Counted from the stretch's first letter, positions 51,545 through 63,035 are shown. The stretch: 64,000 nucleotides of DNA from Streptosporangium violaceochromogenes (GCF_014654615.1 NZ_BNBB01000012.1:1-64000), one strand, 5' to 3'. Notes: generated by a model not told the origin, from the sequence alone. Numbers and translations are program-made.

Positions 51545-52722
51545 GCCGTCTCCCTCCCCGCCATGTCACCGCCGATGTCGAGGCCGGCCGCCACCCGCCA
51601 GCCGCCGCCGGGCAGCGGGCCGGCGTGGAGGGTGCCGCCGTAGGCGGCGACACGCTCACGCATGCCGACCAGGCCCCGCCCGCCGGCGTCCCCCGGCGCG
51701 AGCCCCGGGCCGTCGTCGACGACCTCCACGGCGACGCACCGCGGCGTCAGGCGGACCCGTACCTCGGCCGTCGCCCCGGGGGCGTGCCTGAGCGCGTTGG
51801 TCAGGGCCTCCTGGACCAGCCGGTAGACGGTGAGCTGGGCGGCGGCGGGGATCGCCTCCTGGCTGCCGGTCACCTCCAGGCGGGTCGGCAGCCCGGCCGC
51901 GCGCATCCTGCCGGCGAGAGGGCCGAGCTGGGCGATCCCGGGCGCCGGGTGCAGCCGCCCGCCGCCCCGGCGGGTGGTCCCGTCGCGCTCGCCGGCGTCG
52001 AGGGGAGCGAGGGAACGCCGCATGTCGTCCAGGGCCTGCCGCCCGGTGGCCGCGATCTGCTCCAGGGCGGCGGCCGCCTGTTCCGGCGCGCGGTGCCGTA
52101 CGTACGCCGCGCTGTCGGCCAGCGCCACCATGACCGACAGGTTGTGGGTGACGATGTCGTGCATGTCGCGGGTCATCCGGGCGCGTTCCTCGGCGACGGC
52201 GAGCCGTGCCCGCTGTTCCCGGTCGTGTTCCAGCGAGGCGACGTACGCCCGCCGGGCACGTGTCCACAGCCCCGCGGCGAGGGCGGCCGCGGCCATCGCG
52301 GTCAGCGCGGCCGCGGTGAACGGGAACCGGCCGGGCGGCGCCCATCGCGCCGCGGCCAGCAGCGCGCCGGCCTCCAGTGTGAGCCCGGCCTCCAGCGCCC
52401 GCCGCCAGGGGCGGTGCGCGCCGACGGTGTAGAGGGCGACCAGCAGCGCGGCGTCGGCGGGAAGCTGCACGCCGGCGAACCATTGGACCGCGGCCACCGC
52501 CGCGATCGCGTAGAACACCGTCAGCGGAGCGCGCCGCCGCCACACCAGAGGCACCACCAGGGCCACCTGCAGCAGCAGCGGCCCCGGCTCGCCGCGCGCC
52601 GACACCTGGCCGGGCCCGAACGTGACAAGGAAGATCACGGCCGCCAGCAGCGCGTCGGCGGGCAGGGACGGCCATCGAAAGGGCGCTGCGAGGCGGGCCG
52701 GGGAACGGTCGCCTCGTTTCAT
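51541..52722 (-). CDS. Sensor histidine kinase (HisKA_3)
   Basis: This 393-residue kinase has four to five transmembrane segments in the first 155 residues, then the dimerisation/phosphoacceptor motif ARMTRDMHDIVTHNLSVMVA with His188 and the ATPase domain with VEVVDDGPGLAPGD and GLVGMRERVAAYGG. ATG 52722 (GGTGAGC upstream) gives the usual length. It overlaps the response regulator by four bases. The short loops suggest it senses the membrane. Confidence 0.92.
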   Translation of the reverse strand: MKRGDRSPARLAAPFRWPSLPADALLAAVIFLVTFGPGQVSARGEPGPLLLQVALVVPLVWRRRAPLTVFYAIAAVAAVQWFAGVQLPADAALLVALYTVGAHRPWRRALEAGLTLEAGALLAAARWAPPGRFPFTAAALTAMAAAALAAGLWTRARRAYVASLEHDREQRARLAVAEERARMTRDMHDIVTHNLSVMVALADSAAYVRHRAPEQAAAALEQIAATGRQALDDMRRSLAPLDAGERDGTTRRGGGRLHPAPGIAQLGPLAGRMRAAGLPTRLEVTGSQEAIPAAAQLTVYRLVQEALTNALRHAPGATAEVRVRLTPRCVAVEVVDDGPGLAPGDAGGRGLVGMRERVAAYGGTLHAGPLPGGGWRVAAGLDIGGDMAGRETA

Positions 52723-52895
52723 GCCGCTCACCCTAGTTGTCCTGCGGGTTGTCTCCCCATCCTCCTGCGGGATGAACATCCGGGCATGTCAGCCGGAAGT
52801 CGTAGGCGAGGATCAGCCGTACGCCGCTGGCCCGGCGCCGTGCCCCGCTGCCAGCCTCGTCGGCACAGACGTCCGCAGCCCGCAGGGAGCCTCAC

Positions 52896-54155
52896 ATGTC
52901 CTTCACCCCGATCGCCGCGACGGTCGCCGCCCTGGCGCTGGCCGCGGTGACCGCGCCCGTCCCGGCCGCCCCCGTCCCCCCCTCCGCCTCCGGCGCGGCC
53001 CTCGCCCATCGCGCGCCGGCCGGAAACCGCGTCACGATGACCCTGCCCGCGCCGGCCGGGCCGTACCCCGTCGGCACCCTGGCCGTGCGCCTGGTCGACC
53101 GGTCCCGCCCCGACCCCCTGGTCAGATCGAAGCCCTACCGGGAGCTGATGGTCAGCCTGTGGTACCCGGCGAAGGACACCGGCCGGCCCCTGCCCGTCGC
53201 CCCCCACATGGCGCCCCTGGCCGCGGCCGACTGGGACCGCCACTCCGCGCCGCCCATGGGCGTCCCGGCGGGCGCGGCGGACTGGGCCGCCACCCCCACC
53301 CACGCCCGTGCCGGCGCGCCGGTGGACCGCCGGGCGGGCAGGCTTCCGGTCGTGCTCTTCGGTCCCGGGGACGGCGGCCCGCGCACGCTCGGCACCACGC
53401 TGGTGGAGGATCTGGCCGCCCGCGGCTACCTGGTGGTCACCGTGGACCACACCTACGAGGCCGACCAGGTGGAGTTCCCCGGCGGGCGGGTCGTACGAGC
53501 CGTTCCCCTGCCGGGGAAGCTGACGCCGCGTGTCATCGCCAGGCTGCTCGCGCGGCATTCACGGGCCCGTCTGGCGGACATGCGGTTCGTCCTCGACAGG
53601 ATCACCGCGCTGGGAGGCGGACGTGGCCTAGGAAAGGAGGCGGGGCGGTTGCCCGCCGGGCTGCGCGGCGCCCCGGACCTGTCCCGGGTGGGGGCGCTCG
53701 GGCAGTCCCTGGGCGGGTCGGTGGCCGCGCAGCTCGCCCACGACGACCGGCGCGTGGACGCGGGGGTGAACCTCGACGGCGGCTACGTCGGCCGGGTGGC
53801 GAGGACCGGCGTCGCCAAGCCGTTCCTGCAGATCGCGGCCGAGGCGCACACCCGGGAGGGCGAACCGAGCTGGAAGTCCTTCTGGAACGCCTCCACCGGC
53901 TGGAAAAGGGAGCTGCGCCTGGCGGGCGCGGCGCACGGCTCGTTCACCGACCTGCAGGTGATGCTGCCGCAGATCGCGGCGGCGCTGCCGAAGGTTCCCG
54001 TCGCCGACTTCGTCGGCACGATCGACCCCGGCCGGTCGGTGTCGGCCCAGCGCGCCTACGTCGCGGCCTTCTTCGACCTGCACCTGAACAGGCGGCCCAC
54101 CCGGCTCTTCGACGCCCCCGACCCCCGCTTCCCCGGCGTCTCCCTCATCCCCTGA
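52896..54155 (+). CDS. Secreted PAF-acetylhydrolase-like esterase
   Basis: This 419-residue protein has a signal peptide (AATVAALALAAVTAPVPAA, cleaved near 25-30) and an alpha/beta hydrolase fold with nucleophile motif GALGQSLGGSVAAQ. YRELMVSLWYPAKDTG and VVTVDHTYEA are typical of the PAF-AH/chlorophyllase-like group; LAGAAHGSFTD carries the likely catalytic His. ATG 52896 follows GCAGGGAGCC. It is divergent from the two-component system, a possible regulator. Confidence 0.87.
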   Translation: MSFTPIAATVAALALAAVTAPVPAAPVPPSASGAALAHRAPAGNRVTMTLPAPAGPYPVGTLAVRLVDRSRPDPLVRSKPYRELMVSLWYPAKDTGRPLPVAPHMAPLAAADWDRHSAPPMGVPAGAADWAATPTHARAGAPVDRRAGRLPVVLFGPGDGGPRTLGTTLVEDLAARGYLVVTVDHTYEADQVEFPGGRVVRAVPLPGKLTPRVIARLLARHSRARLADMRFVLDRITALGGGRGLGKEAGRLPAGLRGAPDLSRVGALGQSLGGSVAAQLAHDDRRVDAGVNLDGGYVGRVARTGVAKPFLQIAAEAHTREGEPSWKSFWNASTGWKRELRLAGAAHGSFTDLQVMLPQIAAALPKVPVADFVGTIDPGRSVSAQRAYVAAFFDLHLNRRPTRLFDAPDPRFPGVSLIP

Positions 54156-54297
54156 CCCGCCGGCCGCCGCCGGCCTCGACGGCCGCCCTCGGACGGCCGG
54201 AAAAGAGAACCGGATCTGTCACTCCCGGCTGGTTAGATCGAGCAGGCGATGCCGACGGAGCCGGCGAAGGCGGCCCCGCGTAACGGATGGAGAGACG

Positions 54298-56598
<2,301 letters not shown>

Positions 56599-56613
56599 CC
56601 GGGGATCTCGCGG

Positions 56614-56649
56614 CCCTCTCGGGCTCGGGCGCGCCCGAGCCCGAGAGGG
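56614..56649. terminator. 36-bp perfect palindrome terminator
   Basis: CCCTCTCGGGCTCGGGCG at 56614-56631 is followed at once by its exact complement to 56649, an 18-bp stem with no designed loop. It starts 16 bases after the UvrA-like stop. It is the longest perfect palindrome I saw in the window. Confidence 0.8.
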
Positions 56650-56738
56650 AGGGGGTCGTCCGCGTCACCTCGGGGTATGAGTCCCCCCGGCGCCGGCCGG
56701 GGGGACGGGACGCCGGCCACCCGGGGGGGGAGTGAGCG

Positions 56739-57542
56739 GTGGATCGTCTCAGGGACAAGGTCGTGATCGTCACCGGTGCCGGAAGCGGCATCGGCAGGGC
56801 GGCGGCCGAGCTGATGGGCCGTGAGGGGGCGGGCGTCCTGGTGGCGGACCACGACGCCGACGCGGCACGGGCCGTGGCGGGGGGCATCGGGGACGGCGGC
56901 GGCCGTGCCGTGCCGTACACGGTCGACGTGACCGACGAGGAGTCCGTCGCCGCCATGGTGGAGACGGCGGTGGGGGAGTACGGACGACTGGACGCGCTGT
57001 GCAACCACGTGGGCGGAACCGATCCGCGCAAGGACCTGGACCTGCTGCGGCTGGACATGGCCGAGTTCGACAGGGCCGTGGATCTCAACGTGCGCAGTAC
57101 CCTGGCCGGGACGCGGCACGCCCTGCCGCACCTGATCAGGGCGGGAGGCGGATCCATCGTCAACACCGCCTCCGTCGCGGGCCTGCTGGGCGACTCCCTG
57201 CAGATCTCCTACGGCGCGGTGAAGGCGGCGGTGATCAGCGTCACCCGGTACGTCGCCGTCCAGTACGGCCCGCGGGGAGTCCGCTGCAACGCCGTCGCCC
57301 CGGGCGCGGTGATGACCCCGGCGCTGCGGGACAACCTGCCGCCCGAGGTGATCGAGAGGCTCGAAGGACACAACGCGCTGCCGTACCTGGGGACCCCCCA
57401 AGACATCGGCAACGTCATGCTCTTCCTCGCCTCCGACGAGTCGCGCTACCTGACGGGGCAGGTGATCGTGGTGGACGGCGGTATGACCTGCAGGTCTCCG
57501 GCCGCCGCCGACCGCGGGGGTCCGCCTTCCCCCGCGGGGTGA
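56739..57542 (+). CDS. Short-chain dehydrogenase/reductase
   Basis: This 267-residue classical SDR has the cofactor loop VTGAGSGIGRAAAE, then the motif CNHVGGTD in place of NNAG, the Ser strand IVNTASVAG and the catalytic SYGAVKAAV (Tyr and Lys). An Asp after the second strand (VLVADHDADAAR) predicts NAD(H). GTG 56739 is the start. The last 15 residues overlap the region before a convergent gene 8 bases away. The substrate is unknown. Confidence 0.9.
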   Translation: MDRLRDKVVIVTGAGSGIGRAAAELMGREGAGVLVADHDADAARAVAGGIGDGGGRAVPYTVDVTDEESVAAMVETAVGEYGRLDALCNHVGGTDPRKDLDLLRLDMAEFDRAVDLNVRSTLAGTRHALPHLIRAGGGSIVNTASVAGLLGDSLQISYGAVKAAVISVTRYVAVQYGPRGVRCNAVAPGAVMTPALRDNLPPEVIERLEGHNALPYLGTPQDIGNVMLFLASDESRYLTGQVIVVDGGMTCRSPAAADRGGPPSPAG

Positions 57543-57549
57543 CCGCCGG

Positions 57550-59295
57550 TCAGGACGGCGCGGTGGCCGGGATCGCGCGCAGGAGGCCGGCCCGGGCCCG
57601 CACGGCGGCCACGGCCGCCGGCTCGGGCCCGCCGGTGAGCGTGGTGTTGCCCTCGTAGGTCACCCCGGCGGGCGGCGCGTCGGCGCCGATCGGGTCGGCG
57701 TCCCAGAAGTTGCCCCGGTAGACGACGTTGTCCAGCGGCGGCGAAACGTGCAGGACGGCCGTGCTGTCGGCGCGGACGACCACGTTCTCCTCGACCGTCA
57801 CCCATGCCGCGCCGTAGTCGGTGTACAGGCCGAAGTTGTACGGCGTGCGCGTGTCCTCGACGACGTTGCCCCGGATGATCGCGCCGGTGTCGTGGGAGTC
57901 GCCCTGCGGGCCGGACAGGTAGACGCCTCCGCCGTCGGCCAGTACCTGCATCGTGCCGGTGGTGAGGTTGCGCAGGATGCGGGTGCCCCGGCCGGGCCCG
58001 GCGACGATGCCGCAGTGGGGGACGTCGGCGATGTGGTTGTGCGCGATCGTGCATCCGCTCGTGCCGTTCAGCGCGATGCCGGGCGAGCCGGAGAACTCCA
58101 GGCCGACGTGGCGGACCCGGTTGTCCTCCACGAGGACGGAGCGGCTGTCGCCGATCGCGAGGGCTCCGGCCGAGAGCGTGTCGAAGTCGCACCCGCGCAC
58201 CGTGACGTCCGCGCAGCCGGACACGCCGAGGCCGGTGGCGCCGAGCCGGGTGAAGCGGCAGCCTTCGACCCGTACGCCGGAGGCGCCCTTCAGCACCACG
58301 CAGGCGGGGATCGTGGCGGACCGCTCGGGCACCGTGACCGAGCCGGTGTCCTCACCGAGCGAGACCGTGTGAATCGGGCCGCCGGTGTAGAAGCCGCTCC
58401 CGTGGTAGTGCAGGAACCCCTCGGGACCGCCCGGCCGGAGCCAGGTGGCGTCGGCGAACGTCAGCCCCCGGAACGTCACGCCGCTCACTCCGGTGGCGCG
58501 CACCAGCGTCTCCAGGACCGGCGCGACCACTTGCGTGCGTTCCGGGTGTTCGCCGGGGCGGGGCATGTAGCGCAGGACGTGACGGCCGGGGCGTGAGCGG
58601 TCCAGGACGAACGTGCCGGGTTCGGTGAGGAAGGAGGCGTCGTTCTCGACCCGGGTCGGCAGGCCGGGCCCCCGTGAGTCCTGGCCCTCCCAGGTGGAGT
58701 TGTACAGGTCGAGGGCGCGGCCGAACGCGGGCCGCACCATGGTGATCGTGGTGCCGTCGCCGCCGGGCGAGACCGCGGCGACGCCGCAGCGGGCCTCCGT
58801 CCACGGGTAGACGCCGCGATGGACGAACTCCACATCACCGGGGCTGCGCCAGGACAGCGGCGCCGCGCTGTCGGTGGTGTAGCCGGTCTCGGTCATGGTG
58901 ACCCGGCCGGGAAGACCGTCGATGCCCGCCCGTCCGGCCCGGCGGCCGTCCACGTACAGCTGACGGGTGTCCAGGTCGCCGACCTCGGCCAGCCACACGC
59001 CGTCCTGGTCCCGCCATCCGCTGACGAGGCGGCCGCCGCTGACGACGACCTCCTCCTGCCCGGCGGTCCCGTACCCGTGGGCCTGGTAGACGACGTGGCC
59101 GCCGTCGCGGTCCGAATCGGCCTCGGTGAGATCCAGGGGTCGGGCCTGGGGGTGTGTGCCGGCCCTGAGCTGGACGACGATCTCGCCGGTGAGGGATCGG
59201 GCCGCGTGCCCGGCGCGGCCGAGCGTGGCGAACGGGCGCTCGCGCGTGCCCGGCGCGGAGTCGTCCCCGCCGGGGGCGACGAACAGTTCGATCAT
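57550..59295 (-). CDS. Right-handed beta-helix protein (pectate-lyase-like)
   Basis: This 581-residue protein starts MIELFVAPGGDDSAPGTRER, the DUF1565-type opening of beta-helix carbohydrate-active proteins. From about 320 on, it has repeated rungs (GVRVEGCRFTRLGATGLGVS, ADVTVRGCDFDTL, RSVLVEDNRVRHVGLEFSGS) of a parallel beta-helix. No signal peptide is present, so it is probably intracellular or exported otherwise. Glycoside hydrolase or lyase activity is likely; the substrate is not evident. The frame upstream is spurious. A TetR operator covers its promoter. Confidence 0.85.
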   Translation of the reverse strand: MIELFVAPGGDDSAPGTRERPFATLGRAGHAARSLTGEIVVQLRAGTHPQARPLDLTEADSDRDGGHVVYQAHGYGTAGQEEVVVSGGRLVSGWRDQDGVWLAEVGDLDTRQLYVDGRRAGRAGIDGLPGRVTMTETGYTTDSAAPLSWRSPGDVEFVHRGVYPWTEARCGVAAVSPGGDGTTITMVRPAFGRALDLYNSTWEGQDSRGPGLPTRVENDASFLTEPGTFVLDRSRPGRHVLRYMPRPGEHPERTQVVAPVLETLVRATGVSGVTFRGLTFADATWLRPGGPEGFLHYHGSGFYTGGPIHTVSLGEDTGSVTVPERSATIPACVVLKGASGVRVEGCRFTRLGATGLGVSGCADVTVRGCDFDTLSAGALAIGDSRSVLVEDNRVRHVGLEFSGSPGIALNGTSGCTIAHNHIADVPHCGIVAGPGRGTRILRNLTTGTMQVLADGGGVYLSGPQGDSHDTGAIIRGNVVEDTRTPYNFGLYTDYGAAWVTVEENVVVRADSTAVLHVSPPLDNVVYRGNFWDADPIGADAPPAGVTYEGNTTLTGGPEPAAVAAVRARAGLLRAIPATAPS

Positions 59296-59316
59296 GGATG
59301 CACCGCTTCCTGTCAC

Positions 59317-59349
59317 GTTTATGGCGTACACATGGTGTACACCATAAAC
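59317..59349. promoter_or_regulatory. Long TetR operator between the beta-helix and TetR genes
   Basis: GTTTATGGCGTACAC (59317-59331) and GTGTACACCATAAAC (59335-59349) are inverse at 14 of 15 positions, with ATG between. It ends 12 bases before the TetR start and lies 22 bases from the beta-helix start, so it can repress both. Confidence 0.8.
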
Positions 59350-59361
59350 AAAGGAGGGGAA

Positions 59362-60249
59362 GTGGTGCGAGGCAGAGCGGGGGATCCGGACCGCGCGGTG
59401 GAGCTGCTGTGGCGAAAGGGCGGCCCCGAGCCGAGACCGGGGCTGAACCTGGACGGGATCGTGCGCGCGGGCGTCGGGCTGGCCGACGCCGAGGGCCTGG
59501 CGGGGCTGTCGATGCGCAAGGTGGCCGAGCGGCTGGGCTTCACCACCATGTCGCTCTACCGTCACGTGCCCGGCCGCGAGCGGCTCATCGACCTCATGTG
59601 CGACGCGGTGGCGGGCGAGACGGTGACCGCCGCGACCGCGGCGGGCGACCCCGCGGGAAAGGGGGACGGCTGGCGGGCGCGGCTGGAGGCGTGCGCGAGG
59701 GAGGGCTGGGAGCTGCGCCGCCGTCACCCGTGGCTGGCGGAGGTGCGAGGTGGCCGCCACGTACCCGGCCCCAACATCGTCGCGCGCTACGAGCGGATGC
59801 TGAACGCGGTCGCCGGCACCGGCCTGGCCCCCGCCGAGGTGGTCGCCGTGGCCGGTCTCGTCGGCAGGTTCGTCGACTCCGAGGCACTGCTGCTGGTGGA
59901 GGCGGCCGAGGCCGAGCGTCGCAGCGGCGTCAGTGAACAGGACTGGTGGGGAGGCCGCCAGGCGCTGTTCGAGCGGCTGTACGACTACCCCGTGATCACC
60001 CGTCTGTGGCGGGAGGGCGGCTTCGACCGGCCGGAGGACCCCTTTGAGTTCGGCCTCGCGCGACTGCTGGACGGCATCGAGTTGCTCATCCAAAAACGTT
60101 ACGAATCCCGTGACGAAAACGGGGGGTGTGTGGTGTGCGGCACGCCGGTGGAACGGCCCGCCGCCGGACGCCCCCGGGCGTACTGCTCGCCTTCCTGCCG
60201 TCAGCGGGCCTACCGCGGACGCATAACCGGCCGGGACCGGCAGGCGTGA
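59362..60249 (+). CDS. TetR regulator with a C-terminal Cys4 knuckle
   Basis: This 295-residue regulator has a TetR HTH at about 35-80 (GLSMRKVAERLGFTTMSLYR, HVPGRERLIDLM), followed by a TetR_C_1-type helical domain. Unusually, it ends with CVVCGTPVERPAAGRPRAYC then SPSCRQRAYRGR, a Cys4 knuckle almost identical to the N-terminus of the coiled-coil protein at 30128. GTG 59362 follows AAGGAGGGG. It probably represses itself and the beta-helix gene through the palindrome between them. Confidence 0.9.
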   Translation: MVRGRAGDPDRAVELLWRKGGPEPRPGLNLDGIVRAGVGLADAEGLAGLSMRKVAERLGFTTMSLYRHVPGRERLIDLMCDAVAGETVTAATAAGDPAGKGDGWRARLEACAREGWELRRRHPWLAEVRGGRHVPGPNIVARYERMLNAVAGTGLAPAEVVAVAGLVGRFVDSEALLLVEAAEAERRSGVSEQDWWGGRQALFERLYDYPVITRLWREGGFDRPEDPFEFGLARLLDGIELLIQKRYESRDENGGCVVCGTPVERPAAGRPRAYCSPSCRQRAYRGRITGRDRQA

Positions 60250-60430
60250 CGGGGGGACGAGCCCGGCTCCGCCCTGCACGGGGCTCCCTTCCGTCCTGCC
60301 GGTCCTCGACGCGCTGCTCCCACCAGCACCGCACGAGCGGGTGGGACGCGGTCGGGTGAAGCTCACGGTAGAACGAGGCGGTGTCCGATCCGTTCAAGAC
60401 GGCGTCCCCCCGGTCGGCGATGCTTGATGC

Positions 60431-60886
60431 ATGGAACAACGAGTTCATTTCATCACCTTGTCAACACCCGACCTCGACGCCGCCCGCGCGTTCTACCGCG
60501 AGGGACTGGGCTGGACGGCGCTCCTGGACGTTCCGGGGGAGATCGTCTTCTTCCAGGTGGGGCCGGGACTGGTCCTCGGTCTCTTCGAGCAGGCACAGTT
60601 CGTCGCCGACATGCGGGGGACACCGGCCGAGGGCCGGCTCGGGGGCCTGACCCTCTCGCACAACGTGCCGGCGCCCGCCGACGTCGACGCCGCCGTACGG
60701 CGTGCGGTCGAGGCCGGCGGCACACTCGTCAAACCCCCTCAGCGCGCGGATTTCGGCGGATATCACGGCCATGTCGCCGATCCGAACGGCGTGATCTGGG
60801 AGATCTGCCACAACCCCGGCTGGCGGGTCGACGAGACCGGCGGGGTACGCCTCGGGCCGGTCGGGGAGGGGCGGCCCCAGGACTGA
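60431..60886 (+). CDS. VOC-superfamily (glyoxalase-like) protein
   Basis: This 151-residue protein has the two beta-alpha-beta-beta-beta modules of the VOC fold: HFITLSTPDLDAARAFYREG, then GGYHGHVADPNGVIWEICHN with the usual metal-binding Glu near the end. Members include glyoxalases and dioxygenases; the reaction can't be told. ATG 60431 is the family start. It appears to be monocistronic. Confidence 0.85.
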   Translation: MEQRVHFITLSTPDLDAARAFYREGLGWTALLDVPGEIVFFQVGPGLVLGLFEQAQFVADMRGTPAEGRLGGLTLSHNVPAPADVDAAVRRAVEAGGTLVKPPQRADFGGYHGHVADPNGVIWEICHNPGWRVDETGGVRLGPVGEGRPQD

Positions 60887-61013
60887 CGCCCGGCGCCGGA
60901 CCCGGCACGGCGATGCGTTCCGGCCTCGGACGGAGGATCCGATCCGGCTCCTTCGGGCCGGCGCGTGCGGCGGGGTCCGGGAGGCACGGAAGTCATGGCC
61001 GCCGGCGGGCGCG

Positions 61014-61532
61014 TCAGTGGTGGTAGGCGTGGACGACCGCGTGTCCCCGCCCCTTGCCGATGATCCACTTGTTGATCGGCGTGGTCACCAGGAACGCCAC
61101 CAGCAGGGCGGCCGCCAGCGCTCCCCAGAACAGTCCCGAGGTAAGCCCCGCGTCCATGGCGCCGGGGACGACGAGCATCACGCCGTTGTCCACGATCTCC
61201 ATCACGATGATCGACACCGTGTCGGCCGCCAGGGCCAGCCTGATCGCCTCCTTCCAGCCCACCCCGGCCCGGCGAAGCGGGATAAGGGTGAGCAGGTAGC
61301 CGAAGAAGAAGGCGAGCACGACGGCCAGCGCCACGGCCGGGAACGCGTGCCAGCCCAGCGCGGTGGCGATCACCAGCCCGAGCACCTCGCCGACGGCGCA
61401 CCCGGTCAGGCAGTGCAGCGTCGCCGAGGCCGCCGTCCGCCAGGTGGCCCTGCCGTGACCGGCGTGAGCGTGCCGGTGGCCCGCCTGCCCGGCCGTGCCG
61501 TGCCGGCTGTGATCGTGGTGCTGCTCGGCCAT
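61014..61532 (-). CDS. DUF4396 membrane protein with His-rich N-terminus
   Basis: This 172-residue protein starts MAEQHHDHSRHGTAGQAGHR, a His-rich tail that could bind metal. Four hydrophobic segments follow, with TLHCLTGCAVGEVLGLVIA typical of DUF4396. Family members often occur with copper or other metal genes. ATG 61532 is the start. A CsoR-like palindrome lies 46-64 bp upstream, which supports metal-responsive control. Confidence 0.8.
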   Translation of the reverse strand: MAEQHHDHSRHGTAGQAGHRHAHAGHGRATWRTAASATLHCLTGCAVGEVLGLVIATALGWHAFPAVALAVVLAFFFGYLLTLIPLRRAGVGWKEAIRLALAADTVSIIVMEIVDNGVMLVVPGAMDAGLTSGLFWGALAAALLVAFLVTTPINKWIIGKGRGHAVVHAYHH

Positions 61533-61577
61533 GGGGACTCCAGGTCTTTCGTGCTTCCTCCCGCCTACCGCAGAACA

Positions 61578-61596
61578 TATACCCCCTACAGGTATA
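61578..61596. promoter_or_regulatory. CsoR-like operator
   Basis: TATACC-CCCTACA-GGTATA is a 6-7-6 palindrome with TACCCCC-type content, like operators of copper-sensing CsoR repressors in actinobacteria. It lies just upstream of the DUF4396 gene. No csoR gene is in the window. Confidence 0.55.
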
Positions 61597-61741
61597 GGAC
61601 AAGCGGACGGGCGCTTCCGCCCCGAGGAGGCGTCACGTGCCGTCCGGCCTCAGCCCCCTTCCCCCTCGCCGGCGGCGGGATCCGAGGCCGGCGAAGGTCA
61701 CCTCAGGCGCCGTGCGCCTACGCCGCCGGTCACCGGCGGTT

Positions 61742-62800
61742 TCAGGAGGACGTGTGAGGGGGTTCCGGCGCGGGGCGGGAGGTCTCGCCCGGCGGGGCGG
61801 CCGGAGCCCTCCGGGCGGAGTGAAGGCTGGTGAGGGTGACGACGAGCAGAACCCCGACGATGACCGCCAGTGACGCGAGCGTGGGGATCTCCGGAACCCA
61901 GGCCCAGATCCCGTGCGCCCAGTGCAGGACGAGCTTGACCCCGATGAAGGCGAGGATGACGCTGAGCCCGTGGTTCAGGTGCCGCAGCCTCGCCAGCGCG
62001 CTCCGGAGCACGAAGTAGAGCGCCCGCAGGCCCAGCAGGGCGAAGGCGTTCGTGGCGAAGACGAGGAACGGGTCCTCGGTCACGCCGTACACCGCGGGCA
62101 CCGAGTCGACCGCGAAAACGATGTCGGTGGCGAAGACCGCCACGACGGCCAGGGCCAGCGGGGTCAGCGCGCGCCGGCCGCCCTCCCGGACGACCAGGCG
62201 TGAGCCCCGGTAGTCGTCGGTGACCGGCATGAAACGCCGGATCAGGCGGACCGTGCGCATGGAGGAGACGTCCACCTGCTGTTCGCGCCCGGCCGTCGCG
62301 TCCCGGAAGACCTTCACCGCGGTGACGATCAGTACCGCGCCGAACAGCAGGAACGCCCAGGTGCCGCTCTTCAGGGCGGCGGCCCCGAGCATGATGAAGA
62401 CCGCGCGCAGAACCAGCGCGCCGGCGATGCCGTACAGCAGGACCCGCTGGGTCAGCGCGGAGGGGACCGCGAAGGCCGCCAGCAGCAACATGAAGACGAA
62501 CAGGTTGTCCACCGAGAGCGACTTCTCCACCACGTAGCCGGTGAAGAACTCCACCGACACGGCGGCGCCGTGCGCGCCCCACAGGTAGACGTCGAACAGC
62601 AGCGGAAGCATCAGGTAGAAGACCGACCAGCCCACCGCCTCACGCGTCCGCACCTCGTGGGGGCGCCGGGTCAGCACGAAGTCCAGGGCCAGGAGAAGCA
62701 GCAGGCCGGCGACGGTGATCGCCCACAGGCCGGGCGAGGCGATCGTCGTGGGATCGGCCGGCGGCGGGCTCGCCACGGCGGGTGTCTCGGCAACGGGCAT
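61742..62800 (-). CDS. terC: TerC-family membrane transporter
   Basis: This 352-residue protein has about nine membrane segments and the TerC motifs GYVVEKSLSVDNLFVFMLL and FATDIVFAVDSVPAVYGV, with acidic residues inside the membrane. The loop containing VDVSSMRTVRLIRRFMPVTD is also typical. TerC proteins are linked to manganese export and tellurite tolerance. ATG 62800 follows CGAGGAGTCCCC. A likely Mn-type riboswitch precedes it, so the expected substrate is Mn2+. Confidence 0.92.
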   Translation of the reverse strand: MPVAETPAVASPPPADPTTIASPGLWAITVAGLLLLLALDFVLTRRPHEVRTREAVGWSVFYLMLPLLFDVYLWGAHGAAVSVEFFTGYVVEKSLSVDNLFVFMLLLAAFAVPSALTQRVLLYGIAGALVLRAVFIMLGAAALKSGTWAFLLFGAVLIVTAVKVFRDATAGREQQVDVSSMRTVRLIRRFMPVTDDYRGSRLVVREGGRRALTPLALAVVAVFATDIVFAVDSVPAVYGVTEDPFLVFATNAFALLGLRALYFVLRSALARLRHLNHGLSVILAFIGVKLVLHWAHGIWAWVPEIPTLASLAVIVGVLLVVTLTSLHSARRAPAAPPGETSRPAPEPPHTSS

Positions 62801-62825
62801 GGGGACTCCTCGAACGCGCTTGGCC

Positions 62826-62926
62826 GTCCGAGGTCTCCTTCACCCGCGCCACGCGGGTGGCCGTCCGGGGACGTCTCGGGACGTCCGTACTGACCGGAGC
62901 GGCTCTTGGGAAGTACTCCCCTCGCT
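62826..62926 (-). promoter_or_regulatory. yybP-ykoY-type (Mn2+) riboswitch before terC
   Basis: On the minus strand it reads GCGAGGGGAGTACTTCCC, then CTCCGGTCAGTACGGACG and later GTGAAGGAGACCTCGGACG. GGGGAGUA and UCAGUACGG are the two conserved loops of the Mn2+ riboswitch; CGAGG (62924-62920) and CCUCG (62833-62829) can close the P1 stem. It lies 26 bases before the terC start, a classic position for this class. A hairpin (CACCCGCG/CGCGGGTG) lies inside. Confidence 0.7.
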
Positions 62927-63035
62927 TCCCCCAGGTTAGGCCACCTTCGGGTCGGGGTGAACACCCGCCGTTCCTCCCGGGCTCGGGGGCGGTTGACCGG
63001 AAGGGGCCGGGCGGGGGCCCGCCCGGCCCTCCTCG

